Notes: generated by a model not told the origin, from the sequence alone. 64,000 bases of DNA from CAZVWJ01 sp964631325 (GCA_964631325.1 CAZVWJ010000003.1:1-64000); one strand, 5' to 3'; shown: positions 1 to 8,343, counted from the stretch's first letter. Program-made: numbers and translations.

Positions 1-2
1 TG

Positions 3-158
3 CGGCTGGGCTACAAGGGAGCCCAGGAAGCGGATAACGGCTTCACCCTGGGCGGTGGACTATCATATGAACGTTTCAAGGTAGATTTTTCCATGGTTGA
101 ATTTGGCGAGTTGGGCCGCCAGCAGAAACTCTCCCTCATATACGAGTTTGGCAATTAA
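3..158 (+). CDS. C-terminal end of a PorV/PorQ-like outer-membrane barrel protein (partial)
   Basis: The window opens inside this gene; 51 codons remain before a TAA. The tail reads as alternating hydrophobic/polar strands (GFTLGGGLSYERFKVDFSM, then FGELGRQQKLSLIYEFGN), the pattern of the last strands of a beta-barrel. The combination of 'LGYKGA', 'GFTLGGGL' and 'FGELG..QKLSL' is what I know from the end of PorV/PorQ (UPF0164) family outer-membrane proteins. Those proteins sit in the outer membrane of diderm bacteria, often linked to type 9 secretion, but many homologues have no known role. The N-terminus lies outside the window, so family and length cannot be checked. Confidence 0.55.
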   Translation, partial: RLGYKGAQEADNGFTLGGGLSYERFKVDFSMVEFGELGRQQKLSLIYEFGN

Positions 159-209
159 ACCCGGAAATGCCGGCCTGTATTCTTGAGCACCACAGAATAG
201 AAATTTTAG

Positions 210-329
210 TTACGTCTGTACAAAATGGTCCCCCCTGAAAAACTGCTTCAATTCAGCGGTATCTTTTGGATCTCCGGCCAGCTTCGCGGCCACTAAATCG
301 TGGATAGATTTGAGGGCTTCGGGAATCAA
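210..329 (-). pseudogene. Short frame overlapping the AbiEi stop; possible relic of the cognate toxin
   Basis: Immediately after the AbiEi-like gene, and overlapping its TGA, a 39-codon frame (TTG start) runs to TAA. It encodes a helical, protein-like segment (LIPEALKSIHDLVAAKLAGD, later FFRGDHFVQT). AbiE operons normally have the nucleotidyltransferase toxin AbiEii overlapping the antitoxin here, so this could be the leftover 3' end of a deleted toxin. No nucleotidyltransferase motif is visible and there is no clear ribosome-binding site. It may be chance coding. Confidence 0.25.
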
Positions 330-1135
330 ATTGCCGCCTCTTTTGCAGGAACATTGATATCCGGCTCAAGCGGATAGTTTACGATCACTTTGTAAGTAGA
401 GTTTCGTTCGTGTCCGGACCGCGGGCCCGAAGGATTCAAAGCTGCCCAGGCTGGATCGTGTTCCTCTACGTAACCCCGGAATGGCTTTGTTAAAGCTTTC
501 AACCCGAGTTCTTCAAGCACATAGCCCAATCGTTGAGCCGTTGATTTTCCATGAGCGCGCAAAGCATAATCTAACATGACGTTAGAATTCAGTTGATCAT
601 GCATTTCGGCGATAATACTGGCCACGTTGCTCAACCCGCCCGCACGTTTTCGGTAATAGACGGTATCCACCACCGTTACCTCGGGAGTGGAAAGACTATA
701 GTAACCGGCTCGAGTTTTGTGCTGGGTTAGCATTTTAGAATCAAATTTCACGGAGTTTTTAACGAACTGCAGGGTGGTTCGTGTTAGCTCGATATCCGGA
801 CGTGTCTCTCGAATTACTACCTGAAAGACCATCGGCGCCTGGTGCTGGGCCCCGTGAGATTGTGCGGCGGAAAGAAGCCCTACGTAATACTCGCGGTTCT
901 CAAAGTTCATCAGAGCGTCAATAAACTGGCCCGGGGGGACTCCGCGATTTCGATAACGGGGTGGAACAATAACCAGGAACCCTTCTCGCGGTTCCATAAG
1001 CCGTCTATTGTTCTTTGCCCGTTTAATTGCTTTCCTTAAACCGGAATCAGAATAGTCTAACTCCTGCAATTTATCTCTGGTTATATTAATTTGTCCATTT
1101 GCAAGGTGGTTGTCCAGCACTTCTTCGAGTCTCAT
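326..1135 (-). CDS. AbiEi-family antitoxin-like protein
   Basis: A 269-residue protein with an N-terminal winged-helix-like part (about residues 1-60: INITRDKLQELDYSDSGLRK, then a basic helix and the 'REGFLVIVPPRYR' beta-wing). A larger C-terminal domain follows, with the 'YYVGLLSAAQSHGAQHQAPM' and 'STPEVTVVDTVYYRKRAGGL' segments typical of AbiEi antitoxins. In type IV AbiE systems this protein represses its own operon and counters the nucleotidyltransferase AbiEii. The start is the ATG at 1135 because AGGTGATT lies just upstream; the GTG at 1144 is part of that site. No complete toxin follows, only a 39-codon frame, so this is an orphan or decayed system. It could also be a solitary transcriptional regulator of the same fold. 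Confidence 0.7.
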   Translation of the reverse strand: MRLEEVLDNHLANGQINITRDKLQELDYSDSGLRKAIKRAKNNRRLMEPREGFLVIVPPRYRNRGVPPGQFIDALMNFENREYYVGLLSAAQSHGAQHQAPMVFQVVIRETRPDIELTRTTLQFVKNSVKFDSKMLTQHKTRAGYYSLSTPEVTVVDTVYYRKRAGGLSNVASIIAEMHDQLNSNVMLDYALRAHGKSTAQRLGYVLEELGLKALTKPFRGYVEEHDPAWAALNPSGPRSGHERNSTYKVIVNYPLEPDINVPAKEAAI

Positions 1136-2013
1136 TTTAATCACCTCTTTAATGTTTTCAACCGTAAATATATCACTAAAAATGCTGTTTTACAAGTTTT
1201 TTTCATAAAATCTGAAATTATGGTCTAAAAATTACAGTCGTACGGAGAATGGAATAACTCTGGTTTGCTGTTATTTGATTTGAACTGCGTGCCCTGACTT
1301 GTTATTAAGCCTTTCTAATTTAGCTCGCGGATGGACGCAGATAAACGCGGAATAAATCAAGTAAACAAGTGAAGAAGGGGAACTCGTGATTGCGTGATGA
1401 GGCATAAGCGTGAATCGTTAAGAGGTGAAGAAGTGAAGGGGGGAAGAAGCTAAATCAAAAAATAGAACAATCTGCGCAAATCTGCGAGCTAAAACGAAGT
1501 AAATTCAAGCTGGATTCCGGAGTTCCTGGTTTATGGTTAAAACCAACGTCAGAGTCAAGCTGGATTCCGGGGTCAGGCCCCGGAATGACGACCGAAAACG
1601 ATTGTCATTGCCGTCCAGCACTCAATAGGGGAGTTGCTAAGGAGATACAGAATTTCCACTGGTAGCGTCCAATTGAGTGCTGGACGATCCGGCAATCCAT
1701 TTTGAATTTCTGGGTTTTCGAAGTTTTTTTGACTAAGTTTTAAGAAATATATTTTATCTGCGTTCATCCGCGAGGAGCAGCGAGTTAAAAGAACGTAAAA
1801 TCAAGCTGGATTCCGGGGTCGGGGACCCCAAACTCCAGTTTAGAAATTGCTTTTGGATATTAGAGGATTTTGTGGGCAATAGGTTTGTAATTTGATAAAA
1901 TTTAGATACAATTTAATTTAGTAGGTTTCAATTGGTTTAGTGTTCAGTGTTTTGTTAATTGGATATTAAGTTTCAACGAAATAGCTTTAAATTTTTCCGG
2001 GAGGAAGATATTT
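1136..2013. repeat. Repeat-filled spacer bounded by 22-bp inverted arms
   Basis: I see no convincing gene here. The spacer holds a long inverted repeat: arms at 1324-1345 and 1753-1774 (core CGCAGATAAA / TTTATCTGCG) match over 22 bases with one mismatch, enclosing about 405 bp. Inside are several copies of the phrase CAAGCTGGATTCCGG (about 1508, 1556; another at 1802 lies outside) and the 71-bp TCCAGCACTCAAT element at 1614-1684. The downstream 180 bp is AT-rich and should contain the promoter of the large secreted protein, whose Shine-Dalgarno (GGGAGG) is at about 1999. Confidence 0.6.
1614..1684. mobile_element. 71-bp MITE-like element, copy A
   Basis: Perfect 13-bp terminal inverted repeats (TCCAGCACTCAAT at 1614-1626, ATTGAGTGCTGGA at 1672-1684) enclose 45 bp. 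The interior resembles, in reverse orientation, that of the element at 59199-59270 (shared GGGGAGTTGCT and a CTGGT block). It has no coding capacity, so if mobile it depends on a transposase elsewhere. Its flanks (TGTCATTGCCG on the left, CCGGCAATCCAT on the right) are the two halves of another repeat seen intact at about 54548. Confidence 0.7.
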
Positions 2014-4866
2014 ATGACAAACGAGAATCAGAGCCAGAGTCGAGTTGGAGGACTGTTTTTAAAAATAGTGCCCCTGGTGGTCTTGGCTGTTCTGTTTCCG
2101 GCATTTCTGCAGGCCGGGGCGGTTCCGCAAAACGTGTGGAAATACACGGGGCACAACAATAATATCGCTGGAGTGGCGGTGGACGATACCGGGAACGTGT
2201 ACAGTGGAAGCTGGGACAACGAAGTCCATAAGATCGATCCGAGTGGAGATAGTCTCTGGACATACACGGGACATTCGGACAATATCAGATCAGTTGCTGT
2301 GGATGATACTGGAAACGTCTACAGCGCCGGGGACGATAGAGAAGTTCATAAGATTGATCCGAACGGAGATAGTCTCTGGACATACACTGCTCACAACGGA
2401 GAAATCCAAGAGATTGCAGTGGACGATACCGGGTACATATACTCCGGGACAATAGGAGAGGGGGAAGTCCATAAGATTAATCCGGGGGGAACCAATGTAT
2501 GGGAGGACACCGGCGGTTCGCAGAATGTCAGGAGCGTAGCAGTGGACGATGCCGGGTACGTTTACCGAGGTCAAACCAACGGTAAGGTTTATAAACTCGA
2601 TCCAAATGGAGATAGTGTCTGGACCTACTCGGGAGCGTCATCGGATGTTCAAGGAATGGTGGTGGACGATACCGGCAATGTGTACATCGGTTACAGCGGG
2701 TTTTCGGGCGTGGAAATTCATAAGGTGGATTCAAGTGGTGACAGCCTGTGGACGTACTCCGACCATTTACAATCCATCTTTACGATAGCGATGGATGATA
2801 ACGGGAATCTATATGTAAATGGTTCGGCAAATCAAGTACACGAGATCAGTGCAAGCGGAAATAGGATTTGGGCGTACGCCGGTCATTCGGCCGGGGTCTC
2901 TGCGATAACGGTAGACGATAGTGGAAAGGTCTACAGTGGCGACAGAGACGGAGAAGTTCATGCTATCCAAACGGTGTCTGCTCCCCTGGACGGCGAAGGC
3001 ACTCTGGAAGATCCCTACGAGGTATCGAGCACCGGGGAACTCAGACTGATTGAAAAGGATATGGGATCCTACTACGAACAGACGGCAGACATTGTTTTTG
3101 GAGAGACTGAGCCGGTCGGTCATGATACGGGCTCGCTTTCTTCGAGATTCATCGGCACCTACGATGGAGGTGGATACAAAATTCATGATGGGTCAATTAA
3201 TCAACCTGCGGCCGGCAATGTTGGTTTATTTGCCAACAACCAGGGAACAATAAGAAATATCAAGATAGAAGATGTAAACTGTACCGGTTTAGCTTCTGTG
3301 GGAATACTGGCTGGAAATAACAGTGGAACGATTGTGAATGCACACGTTACAGGGCAGGTAAGCGCGCCTGATTTACCGCCGCTGACACCACAGGAGTTTG
3401 GAGGTTTAGTCGGAAGAAGCAAATTAGGTCACATTGAGAAGTCAAGTGCCAGCGTGAACGTTGACGCCGATAGCTCATTCCAAGTTGGGGGACTTGTCGG
3501 CTTTAACTCGGGGTATGAAGGGGGCGTTTTTACGGTTAAGAAATCGAAAGCCACCGGAACGGTTTCCGGGTGCACGTTTGTTGGTGGGCTTGTTGGTTAT
3601 AATGAAGCTGATTTGATTACCGAGAGCTACGCGACCGGCAAGGTTACCGCGACCGGCGATACTGCCGGCGGCCTTGTTGGGAGAAATGTTGGAGGAACGG
3701 TCACGCGTTCCTATGCCGCCGGTACTATAGTAAGCAATGGTAACTGGGCGGGTGGTCTTGTGGGAGATACCGCTACCACCTGGGAAATTGACTACAGCAG
3801 TCATTCGGATAGCTCTTACTGGGACTACCGGGCGTTGGGAGTGAATGTATCTATCGGCGGTGATTCGCTGGCCACTGATCAAATGCTCGGGTCGGCCGCG
3901 GCGGTGAACATGTCCGGCCTGGATTTCAGCAAAACCTGGAAAACCATCTCGAATGATTATCCCCGGCTTAGATGGGAGCCGACTCCTGATACGCCTGGTT
4001 TTAAGGTGAATAACACCGTTGAATCATCCCCGGATACCTCGGTGGTGAAGGTGAAAAGCTCCGAGGTTACGGTGGACACCTCGGGGACTAATTCATTTAC
4101 GGAGATAAAAGTGGATACGCCGGTGGTTACCGATACCAATCCAATGCAAGCAGCTAAGCAGGCGGTGGAGAACGACACCGTGCAGTCCAGCCGGGATTTC
4201 CGGATGGTGATTCCCCTGCTCCAGAAGGGCCAAGACACGGTGATTATTGACCTGTGGACGACCCAGAGCCCTTTCACTATGTTCTATGGACTGCGAGGAG
4301 ATACCGCCAGCGTGAATATGGAAGATTTGCCGGGAAGAATTCCCCATACCGACACCGGTCTGAAGGCGTTCGGGCGGACGGCGTTTTTGCTGGAGTTTGC
4401 GGACTCTGAAAGCAAGGTGCTGGGCAGTGACACCGTGACCACGGACGTGAGCGATACGTTTGCCTACATTGTTGAATACACTCTCTGCGAGGAGACGGCA
4501 CAACTGTTTGATGCGGCCGGATTTGACATCTCCCCCGGTTCCAACGACCTGTTCTTTAACATTGCGGATACCTTTGCCGGTTTGTGGCGGGCGGAGACCG
4601 AGAAGACGGTAACCGTGGATACCAATGCCCGCGGCGGTATAGACGTCCAGGTTGCAATTATGGGGAAAGACCTGCCGGGAGCGCTGGGAGGCGTTGCCGC
4701 CACCAGTGGTAGTGAAGCGGATATTGGAGAGCCCTGTCTGATCCAGAAAATTGGGTTTCCCCAGGCCCGGCTTAAACAGCTTCGAGGGCTCCGTGATTAC
4801 CTGCTCGAATCTGCGTTCGGGCGAAAATTAACAAGCTGGTATTATGATCTGACAGGAGAAAAATAA
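2014..4866 (+). CDS. Secreted beta-propeller/GLUG-repeat surface protein
   Basis: A 950-residue protein with an N-terminal signal peptide (hydrophobic core about residues 15-34, cleavage near AGA-VP). Residues about 40-340 contain seven repeats of about 42 residues with the pattern (V/L)W.YTGH...I..VAVDD.GNVYSG...VHKID, enough for one seven-bladed propeller of the WD40/PQQ-like type. Residues about 345-650 hold GLUG motifs (GGLVGYNEADLITESYATGK and relatives), common in bacterial surface adhesins. The last 300 residues are Thr/Val/Asp-rich. The final 43 residues, starting at Cys908, resemble the CFI-box C-terminal sorting-like motif (Cys-aromatic stretch, LRxLRD, terminal YY). GGGAGG precedes the ATG. 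No other gene is close; a 13-bp hairpin follows the stop. Substrate or partner is unknown. Confidence 0.75.
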   Translation: MTNENQSQSRVGGLFLKIVPLVVLAVLFPAFLQAGAVPQNVWKYTGHNNNIAGVAVDDTGNVYSGSWDNEVHKIDPSGDSLWTYTGHSDNIRSVAVDDTGNVYSAGDDREVHKIDPNGDSLWTYTAHNGEIQEIAVDDTGYIYSGTIGEGEVHKINPGGTNVWEDTGGSQNVRSVAVDDAGYVYRGQTNGKVYKLDPNGDSVWTYSGASSDVQGMVVDDTGNVYIGYSGFSGVEIHKVDSSGDSLWTYSDHLQSIFTIAMDDNGNLYVNGSANQVHEISASGNRIWAYAGHSAGVSAITVDDSGKVYSGDRDGEVHAIQTVSAPLDGEGTLEDPYEVSSTGELRLIEKDMGSYYEQTADIVFGETEPVGHDTGSLSSRFIGTYDGGGYKIHDGSINQPAAGNVGLFANNQGTIRNIKIEDVNCTGLASVGILAGNNSGTIVNAHVTGQVSAPDLPPLTPQEFGGLVGRSKLGHIEKSSASVNVDADSSFQVGGLVGFNSGYEGGVFTVKKSKATGTVSGCTFVGGLVGYNEADLITESYATGKVTATGDTAGGLVGRNVGGTVTRSYAAGTIVSNGNWAGGLVGDTATTWEIDYSSHSDSSYWDYRALGVNVSIGGDSLATDQMLGSAAAVNMSGLDFSKTWKTISNDYPRLRWEPTPDTPGFKVNNTVESSPDTSVVKVKSSEVTVDTSGTNSFTEIKVDTPVVTDTNPMQAAKQAVENDTVQSSRDFRMVIPLLQKGQDTVIIDLWTTQSPFTMFYGLRGDTASVNMEDLPGRIPHTDTGLKAFGRTAFLLEFADSESKVLGSDTVTTDVSDTFAYIVEYTLCEETAQLFDAAGFDISPGSNDLFFNIADTFAGLWRAETEKTVTVDTNARGGIDVQVAIMGKDLPGALGGVAATSGSEADIGEPCLIQKIGFPQARLKQLRGLRDYLLESAFGRKLTSWYYDLTGEK

Positions 4867-4895
4867 TTGTAATCACCGGCCTGAATTTTTTAGCC

Positions 4896-4926
4896 CGGTT
4901 AATTCATGAACCCCATGAATTAACCG
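4896..4926. terminator. Hairpin after the propeller/GLUG gene
   Basis: Perfect 13-bp arms, CGGTTAATTCATG at 4896-4908 and CATGAATTAACCG at 4914-4926, with a 5-base loop, 30 bp after the stop codon. There is no T-tract, so termination activity is an inference. The arm shares the AATTCATG core with other spacer hairpins here. Confidence 0.5.
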
Positions 4927-5039
4927 CCTATAAGGCAGCCCTCAATGAAATAGGGCTGTATACGAGCAACTTATATCAAATTGTTATATTTTACAGTGTG
5001 TTTTTCGTTCCAACGCTGCTGATCTCATTGAAGGCTGGG

Positions 5040-5200
5040 CTAACCCCGCTTTCAATCGAGTTGGACAATATTGAACTTGAGGCTATATAGTAGCCCATAC
5101 AAACAATCGGAAGGTTTCAGCACATTTAATAATCCTCGATTGAGGGCGGCCCTTCGGGCTCATTATTCATGACAGTGAAGTTGGCATGAATAATGCAGGT
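5040..5200. repeat. Degenerate copy of the 159-bp spacer repeat
   Basis: The stretch has the same architecture as the repeats at 6003 and 8672: TCAATCGAG near 5050, an inverted CTCGATTGA near 5136, a 'GGGCGGCCCTTCGGGC' mini-hairpin, then an arm pair CATTATTCATG (5161-5171) / CATGAATAATG (5185-5195). The base sequence between is largely diverged. The rest of the 4867-5277 spacer shows nothing else except the upstream region of the next gene. Confidence 0.5.
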
Positions 5201-5277
5201 TAGACCAGAATGATATTTCGGGTTCGGGATAGAAAGAGTGTAGTTATTTCCACAATTCAAAGACGGAGGTAATTATT

Positions 5278-5847
5278 GTGAAGTCATCATTGATGGAAAT
5301 ATTTAGTTTAATGATCTGTCTGGCGTTATCGGTATTTTTAGTGTCGGCGGCGCCGGTTGGGGCAAAAAATGCGGAAGCGATATCAGTCTCTGCGGGTGGG
5401 GGATCTTTTTCCGAATACGATGGTTCGGCCACGCGGATTGGGGTTACGTATCAATTGCCGGTAAAGAAGCTTAAATTCATGGGGGGAAGCCTTTTCCCTG
5501 AACTGGATTATGGGTATGGCAAAAGCGACCGGGCGACATTTCACACACCCGGAGTTTATGGAGTTTATAAGTATTCGTTTGATGAATCACCACTTTATAT
5601 TGCCGGCCGGGCGGGACTTGTTTATACGGACCTTGAGGTTGACAATCTGACCGGCAGTGGCAACACCTGGGAGGGCGATGGTTTTGATGCCGCGGGCGGG
5701 TTAAAGGTAGGCTACGAGCTCAAATCAAAGGACTCCGTGGCTCTTCATTATCGCCTCCAGGGGTCGCCGGATGTTGAGTCTGGTTCAACCACGAGCAAGC
5801 CCGGAGACTTTTCGGAAATTATGGTTTCGTATACAAAACTGTTTTAG
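5278..5847 (+). CDS. Small outer-membrane beta-barrel protein
   Basis: A 189-residue protein with a signal peptide (hydrophobic residues 5-25, cleavage near APVGA-KN). The mature part has alternating strands (FPELDYGYGKSDRATF, GVYGVYKYSF, PLYIAGRAGLVYTDLE, FDAAGGLKVGYELKSKDSVA) and ends in phenylalanine, as barrels recognised by the Bam complex do. The length fits an eight-stranded barrel of the OmpA/OmpW/'outer membrane protein beta-barrel' class. The start is GTG at 5278, preceded by GGAGGT with good spacing. It stands alone between two repeat-rich spacers. Function is unknown. Confidence 0.7.
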   Translation: MKSSLMEIFSLMICLALSVFLVSAAPVGAKNAEAISVSAGGGSFSEYDGSATRIGVTYQLPVKKLKFMGGSLFPELDYGYGKSDRATFHTPGVYGVYKYSFDESPLYIAGRAGLVYTDLEVDNLTGSGNTWEGDGFDAAGGLKVGYELKSKDSVALHYRLQGSPDVESGSTTSKPGDFSEIMVSYTKLF

Positions 5848-5849
5848 CC

Positions 5850-5889
5850 CACATTATGCACGAAATTCTAGAATTTCATGCATAATGTG
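5850..5889. terminator. 19-bp hairpin directly after the barrel gene
   Basis: Arms at 5850-5868 and 5871-5889 (CACATTATGCACGAAATTC and its near-complement, one C/T difference) leave a 2-base loop and begin 3 bases after the stop codon. It reads the same on both strands and lacks a T-tract. It is likely a transcript-end or mRNA-stabilising structure. Confidence 0.55.
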
Positions 5890-5900
5890 TATCTACGATA

Positions 5901-6000
5901 CAGCACTCAAAACTGTATGAGCAAATAAATCAAGTTGTAATATTGGCCCGAAAAATTACAGGCTGTTTTAAGGGAATATATTAGTTCTGCTTGAGTGCTG
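5901..6000. mobile_element. 100-bp MITE-like element, copy C
   Basis: Terminal inverted repeats CAGCACTCAA (5901-5910) and TTGAGTGCTG (5991-6000) match the ends of the 71-72 bp elements at 1614 and 59199, but the interior is different and longer. Its right end abuts the palindrome GCTGGGTTAACCCAGC (5997-6012) that begins the next repeat. It contains no coding frame. Confidence 0.55.
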
Positions 6001-6002
6001 GG

Positions 6003-6161
6003 TTAACCCAGCTTACAATCGAGTAGTTTTATTGTGAAGCTTCACCGCTAAAATTGCGTTGAGAACCCTTCGCCAGCGCTAAACACTAAATATGGTGCCT
6101 CGATTGAAGGCTGTCCTTCGGACGGATAATTCACGACAGTTACGCTGGCGCGAATTATCCG
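6003..6161. repeat. 159-bp dispersed repeat, copy 1
   Basis: The segment aligns without gaps to 8672-8830, with about ten differences. Landmarks are CAATCGAGTAGTTTTATTGT, CTTCACCGCTAAAATTGC, AACACTAAATATGGTGC, CTCGATTGAAGGCTGTCC and a terminal hairpin with arms at 6123-6139 and 6145-6161 (two mismatches). The remaining 6162-6526 has no gene; a purine-rich stretch and AT-rich sequence follow. Confidence 0.75.
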
Positions 6162-6526
6162 GGCTAGGGGACGAGGGAAAACTCGAAGAGGCGGGGAGGC
6201 GAAGAGGCGTGAAGGCGCAACAGCGTAAGAGCGAAGAGCAAGAAACCCCGGATGGTATCTATCTATTCTTAAATAATCGGTTGATATGGTAGAATTTCCC
6301 ACCGATTGATTTACCTTATTTCACCCAGAAAATATGACCCTGCGAGAGGGACGGGATGGTATGGGATGGTATCGTATTATAAGTTATTGACTAAAATGTG
6401 GGCTCCAAGGTATCGAAATATAAAGTTCCTCTTCAACTGTATTTTTATGATATAAAAAGGACGTGTGGTTGTGTAGTTATCTCCGATTAAAAAGCAAACC
6501 ACAGCTTCGTAAGGGGAGATAATTTC

Positions 6527-6934
6527 TTAGCTCAAGCCGTGTTCCTGGAAACACTCCGTGTATTTCTGATCGAGTCCTTTGATGTGCTCAGCCACCCAGT
6601 CCTTGAGAAAATTCATTATTTTTACGGAAAGCAAAAGTTTCCCCGATTTAAATTCAGACTGAAAATCAGTCACTTTCTCGACAAACTGGTCATGGGCCCG
6701 CTTATGCTGCGAATAGCCGGCAAAATCAAACTCCTCCATGTAATCTTCTTCGGTCTGAAAGTGATAGTCGGTGTATTCAATCAACTCGGAGAGAATATCA
6801 CCCAGGGCTTCTTTACTTTTCCCTTCGCTCATTGCCTCGTTCAATTCATTAACCAACTCTACCAGCTTCTGGTGCTGTTCATCAATTTCATCCACACTAA
6901 CCGACAGATCACTGCTCCACTCCATTAAGGCCAT
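6527..6934 (-). CDS. Bacteriohemerythrin
   Basis: A 135-residue single-domain hemerythrin that binds O2 at a non-haem di-iron centre; cytoplasmic, with no signal peptide. The full ligand set is visible: His21 in 'DEQHQKL', HxxxE in 'YHFQTEEDYM', HxxxH in 'YSQHKRAHDQF', and HxxxxD in 'EHIKGLDQKY'. The start is ATG at 6934 because GAGGTGATT lies just upstream; the GTG at 6946 belongs to that Shine-Dalgarno. It is transcribed away from a second hemerythrin at 7178, so the 240-bp AT-rich gap probably holds divergent promoters. The likely role is oxygen storage or scavenging in an anaerobe; oxygen sensing is the alternative. Confidence 0.92.
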   Translation of the reverse strand: MALMEWSSDLSVSVDEIDEQHQKLVELVNELNEAMSEGKSKEALGDILSELIEYTDYHFQTEEDYMEEFDFAGYSQHKRAHDQFVEKVTDFQSEFKSGKLLLSVKIMNFLKDWVAEHIKGLDQKYTECFQEHGLS

Positions 6935-7177
6935 AACGAAAATCACCTCAAAGTAAAAGTTGATTTGTAATCGAATGGTTTTTATGGATTATAGTTTATT
7001 TATTCAGAAGGACAAGTTAGTTTTAAACAACTTCTAAAATTTTCAAAGCCAATAAGAGAATCACGACTAAAAACCCATTCTGCCTTGCTTCAAAAACAGA
7101 GACTGACCTTGTGCAAGGAAAGTGTATATCAGATAATTGGTGGGTAAGTGAAAAAATATTTTAATGGAGGAATAACT

Positions 7178-7627
7178 ATGGAAAAATTTGAGTGGACTGA
7201 TGAATTAAAAGTGGGGATAGAGCTATTTGACAAACAACATAAAAAATGGATTCAATTAGCGCAACAAGTTGCCAAAAACCTGGAGGCCGAACCAGATAAA
7301 GAAGAACTTTTAAAAGCGGCAGACGATGAGATAAACAAAGCAAAAACTATCAAAAATGCTTTCATAGAATTTATAAAATATTCCCGAGAACACCTACAAG
7401 CAGAAGAAGAAAAAATGCGTGAACACAATTTTCCGGGCTACGAAGAACACCGGGCGGAACACAACAAATACCGGGGACTCATCCAGAAAATAAAAAAGCA
7501 ATACGAGAAAGACAAACAAAAAGGGATCCGTAAACTGGTCCGGTTCCTGGAAGAGTGGTTGCTCAAACACATAAAAGAGACTGATAAGAAATACAGTGAT
7601 TATTTTCCGTCCCGTTTTCCGGAATAA
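7178..7627 (+). CDS. Bacteriohemerythrin (second copy)
   Basis: A 149-residue hemerythrin, Lys/Glu-rich and diverged from its neighbour. Ligands are present: 'FDKQHKKW', 'REHLQAEEEKM', 'YEEHRAEHNKY' and 'KHIKETDKKY'. The helix-B/C region contains an insertion (about residues 48-66, KAADDEINKAKTI) relative to the first copy. The start is ATG at 7178, 7 bases after GGAGG; the upstream GTG at 7148 has no ribosome-binding site. pyrF follows after 49 bp on the same strand. Confidence 0.9.
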   Translation: MEKFEWTDELKVGIELFDKQHKKWIQLAQQVAKNLEAEPDKEELLKAADDEINKAKTIKNAFIEFIKYSREHLQAEEEKMREHNFPGYEEHRAEHNKYRGLIQKIKKQYEKDKQKGIRKLVRFLEEWLLKHIKETDKKYSDYFPSRFPE

Positions 7628-7676
7628 AACCAACGGCTTGACTAAAAATAATATGAATTAAGAGGTGTTCGTTCAA

Positions 7677-8333
7677 ATGTGGAAACGTGAAAGTGGGATA
7701 ATGTTAGCCATGGACGTGGAGGACAAGCAAAGCGCATTTTCTCTGCTTGACGAAATATACGAATTAATTGACGTGATAAAATTTAATTATCCGCTTGTAT
7801 TGCGGGAAGGAATAGCGCTCCTGCGAGAAATTAAAAACCGCTACGAGAAACCAATTTTTGCCGATTTTAAGGTTGCCGACGTGCCGGTAACCAACAACCG
7901 GATAATTAAACTCTGCCAGGAATACGGCGCTGACGCGGTGATGATTCACGGCTTCGTGGGCGTGGAAGCGCTGCACAAAGCAATTAATACAGCAACCGAC
8001 TGTGAGCTATTTCTCGTGACCCAACTGACCAATCCGGGCGGGGCTGATTTCTTTGAACCTTTCTCCGAAAAATTCGCGGAAATTGCTTCCACCCTGGAGC
8101 TGGGTGGAGTGCAAGCCCCGGGCAACCGGCCGGAAGTTATCGAGCAAGTGCGAGAAATAATCGGGCCCGAGAAGACAATTGTTTCATGCGGAATTGGTGC
8201 CCAGGGGGGCCGGTTTGGCGGAGCCATCCAGGCGGGGGCTGACTTCGAGATAATCGGCCGGGCCATCTATCAAGCAGAACAGCCGGTTGAAAAAGTAAAA
8301 CAGATCCGGACTAAAATTACTCCTCACCTGTAG
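7677..8333 (+). CDS. pyrF: Orotidine 5'-phosphate decarboxylase, archaeal-type
   Basis: It converts OMP to UMP, the last step of de novo pyrimidine synthesis. The 218-residue TIM barrel has the usual marks: substrate Asp near the N-terminus (MLAMDVED), Lys in 'VIKFNYPLV', the catalytic DxKxxD in 'FADFKVADVPVTN', and phosphate-binding glycines near the C-terminus (VSCGIGAQGG, IIGRAIYQA). The 'DVPVTN' loop and short length fit the archaeal-type branch rather than the E. coli type. The start is ATG at 7677 because AGAGGTG overlaps the GTG at 7665. It lies 10 bp before an acidic 94-residue unknown, probably in one transcript. No other pyr genes are nearby. Confidence 0.88.
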   Translation: MWKRESGIMLAMDVEDKQSAFSLLDEIYELIDVIKFNYPLVLREGIALLREIKNRYEKPIFADFKVADVPVTNNRIIKLCQEYGADAVMIHGFVGVEALHKAINTATDCELFLVTQLTNPGGADFFEPFSEKFAEIASTLELGGVQAPGNRPEVIEQVREIIGPEKTIVSCGIGAQGGRFGGAIQAGADFEIIGRAIYQAEQPVEKVKQIRTKITPHL

Positions 8334-8343
8334 GGACCAAACA

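Noticed and set aside
1573..1767. 64-codon minus-strand frame in the spacer
   Set aside because: It runs through the MITE-like element and repeats, with no ribosome-binding site or recognisable protein.
2204..2788. Tandem repeats inside the large surface gene as a possible CRISPR array
   Set aside because: The period is about 126 bp, the repeats are coding and imperfect, and they encode propeller blades; there are no spacers or cas genes.
6539..6928. Plus-strand frame opposite the first hemerythrin
   Set aside because: The minus-strand frame has all hemerythrin ligands and a Shine-Dalgarno; the plus frame is its shadow.
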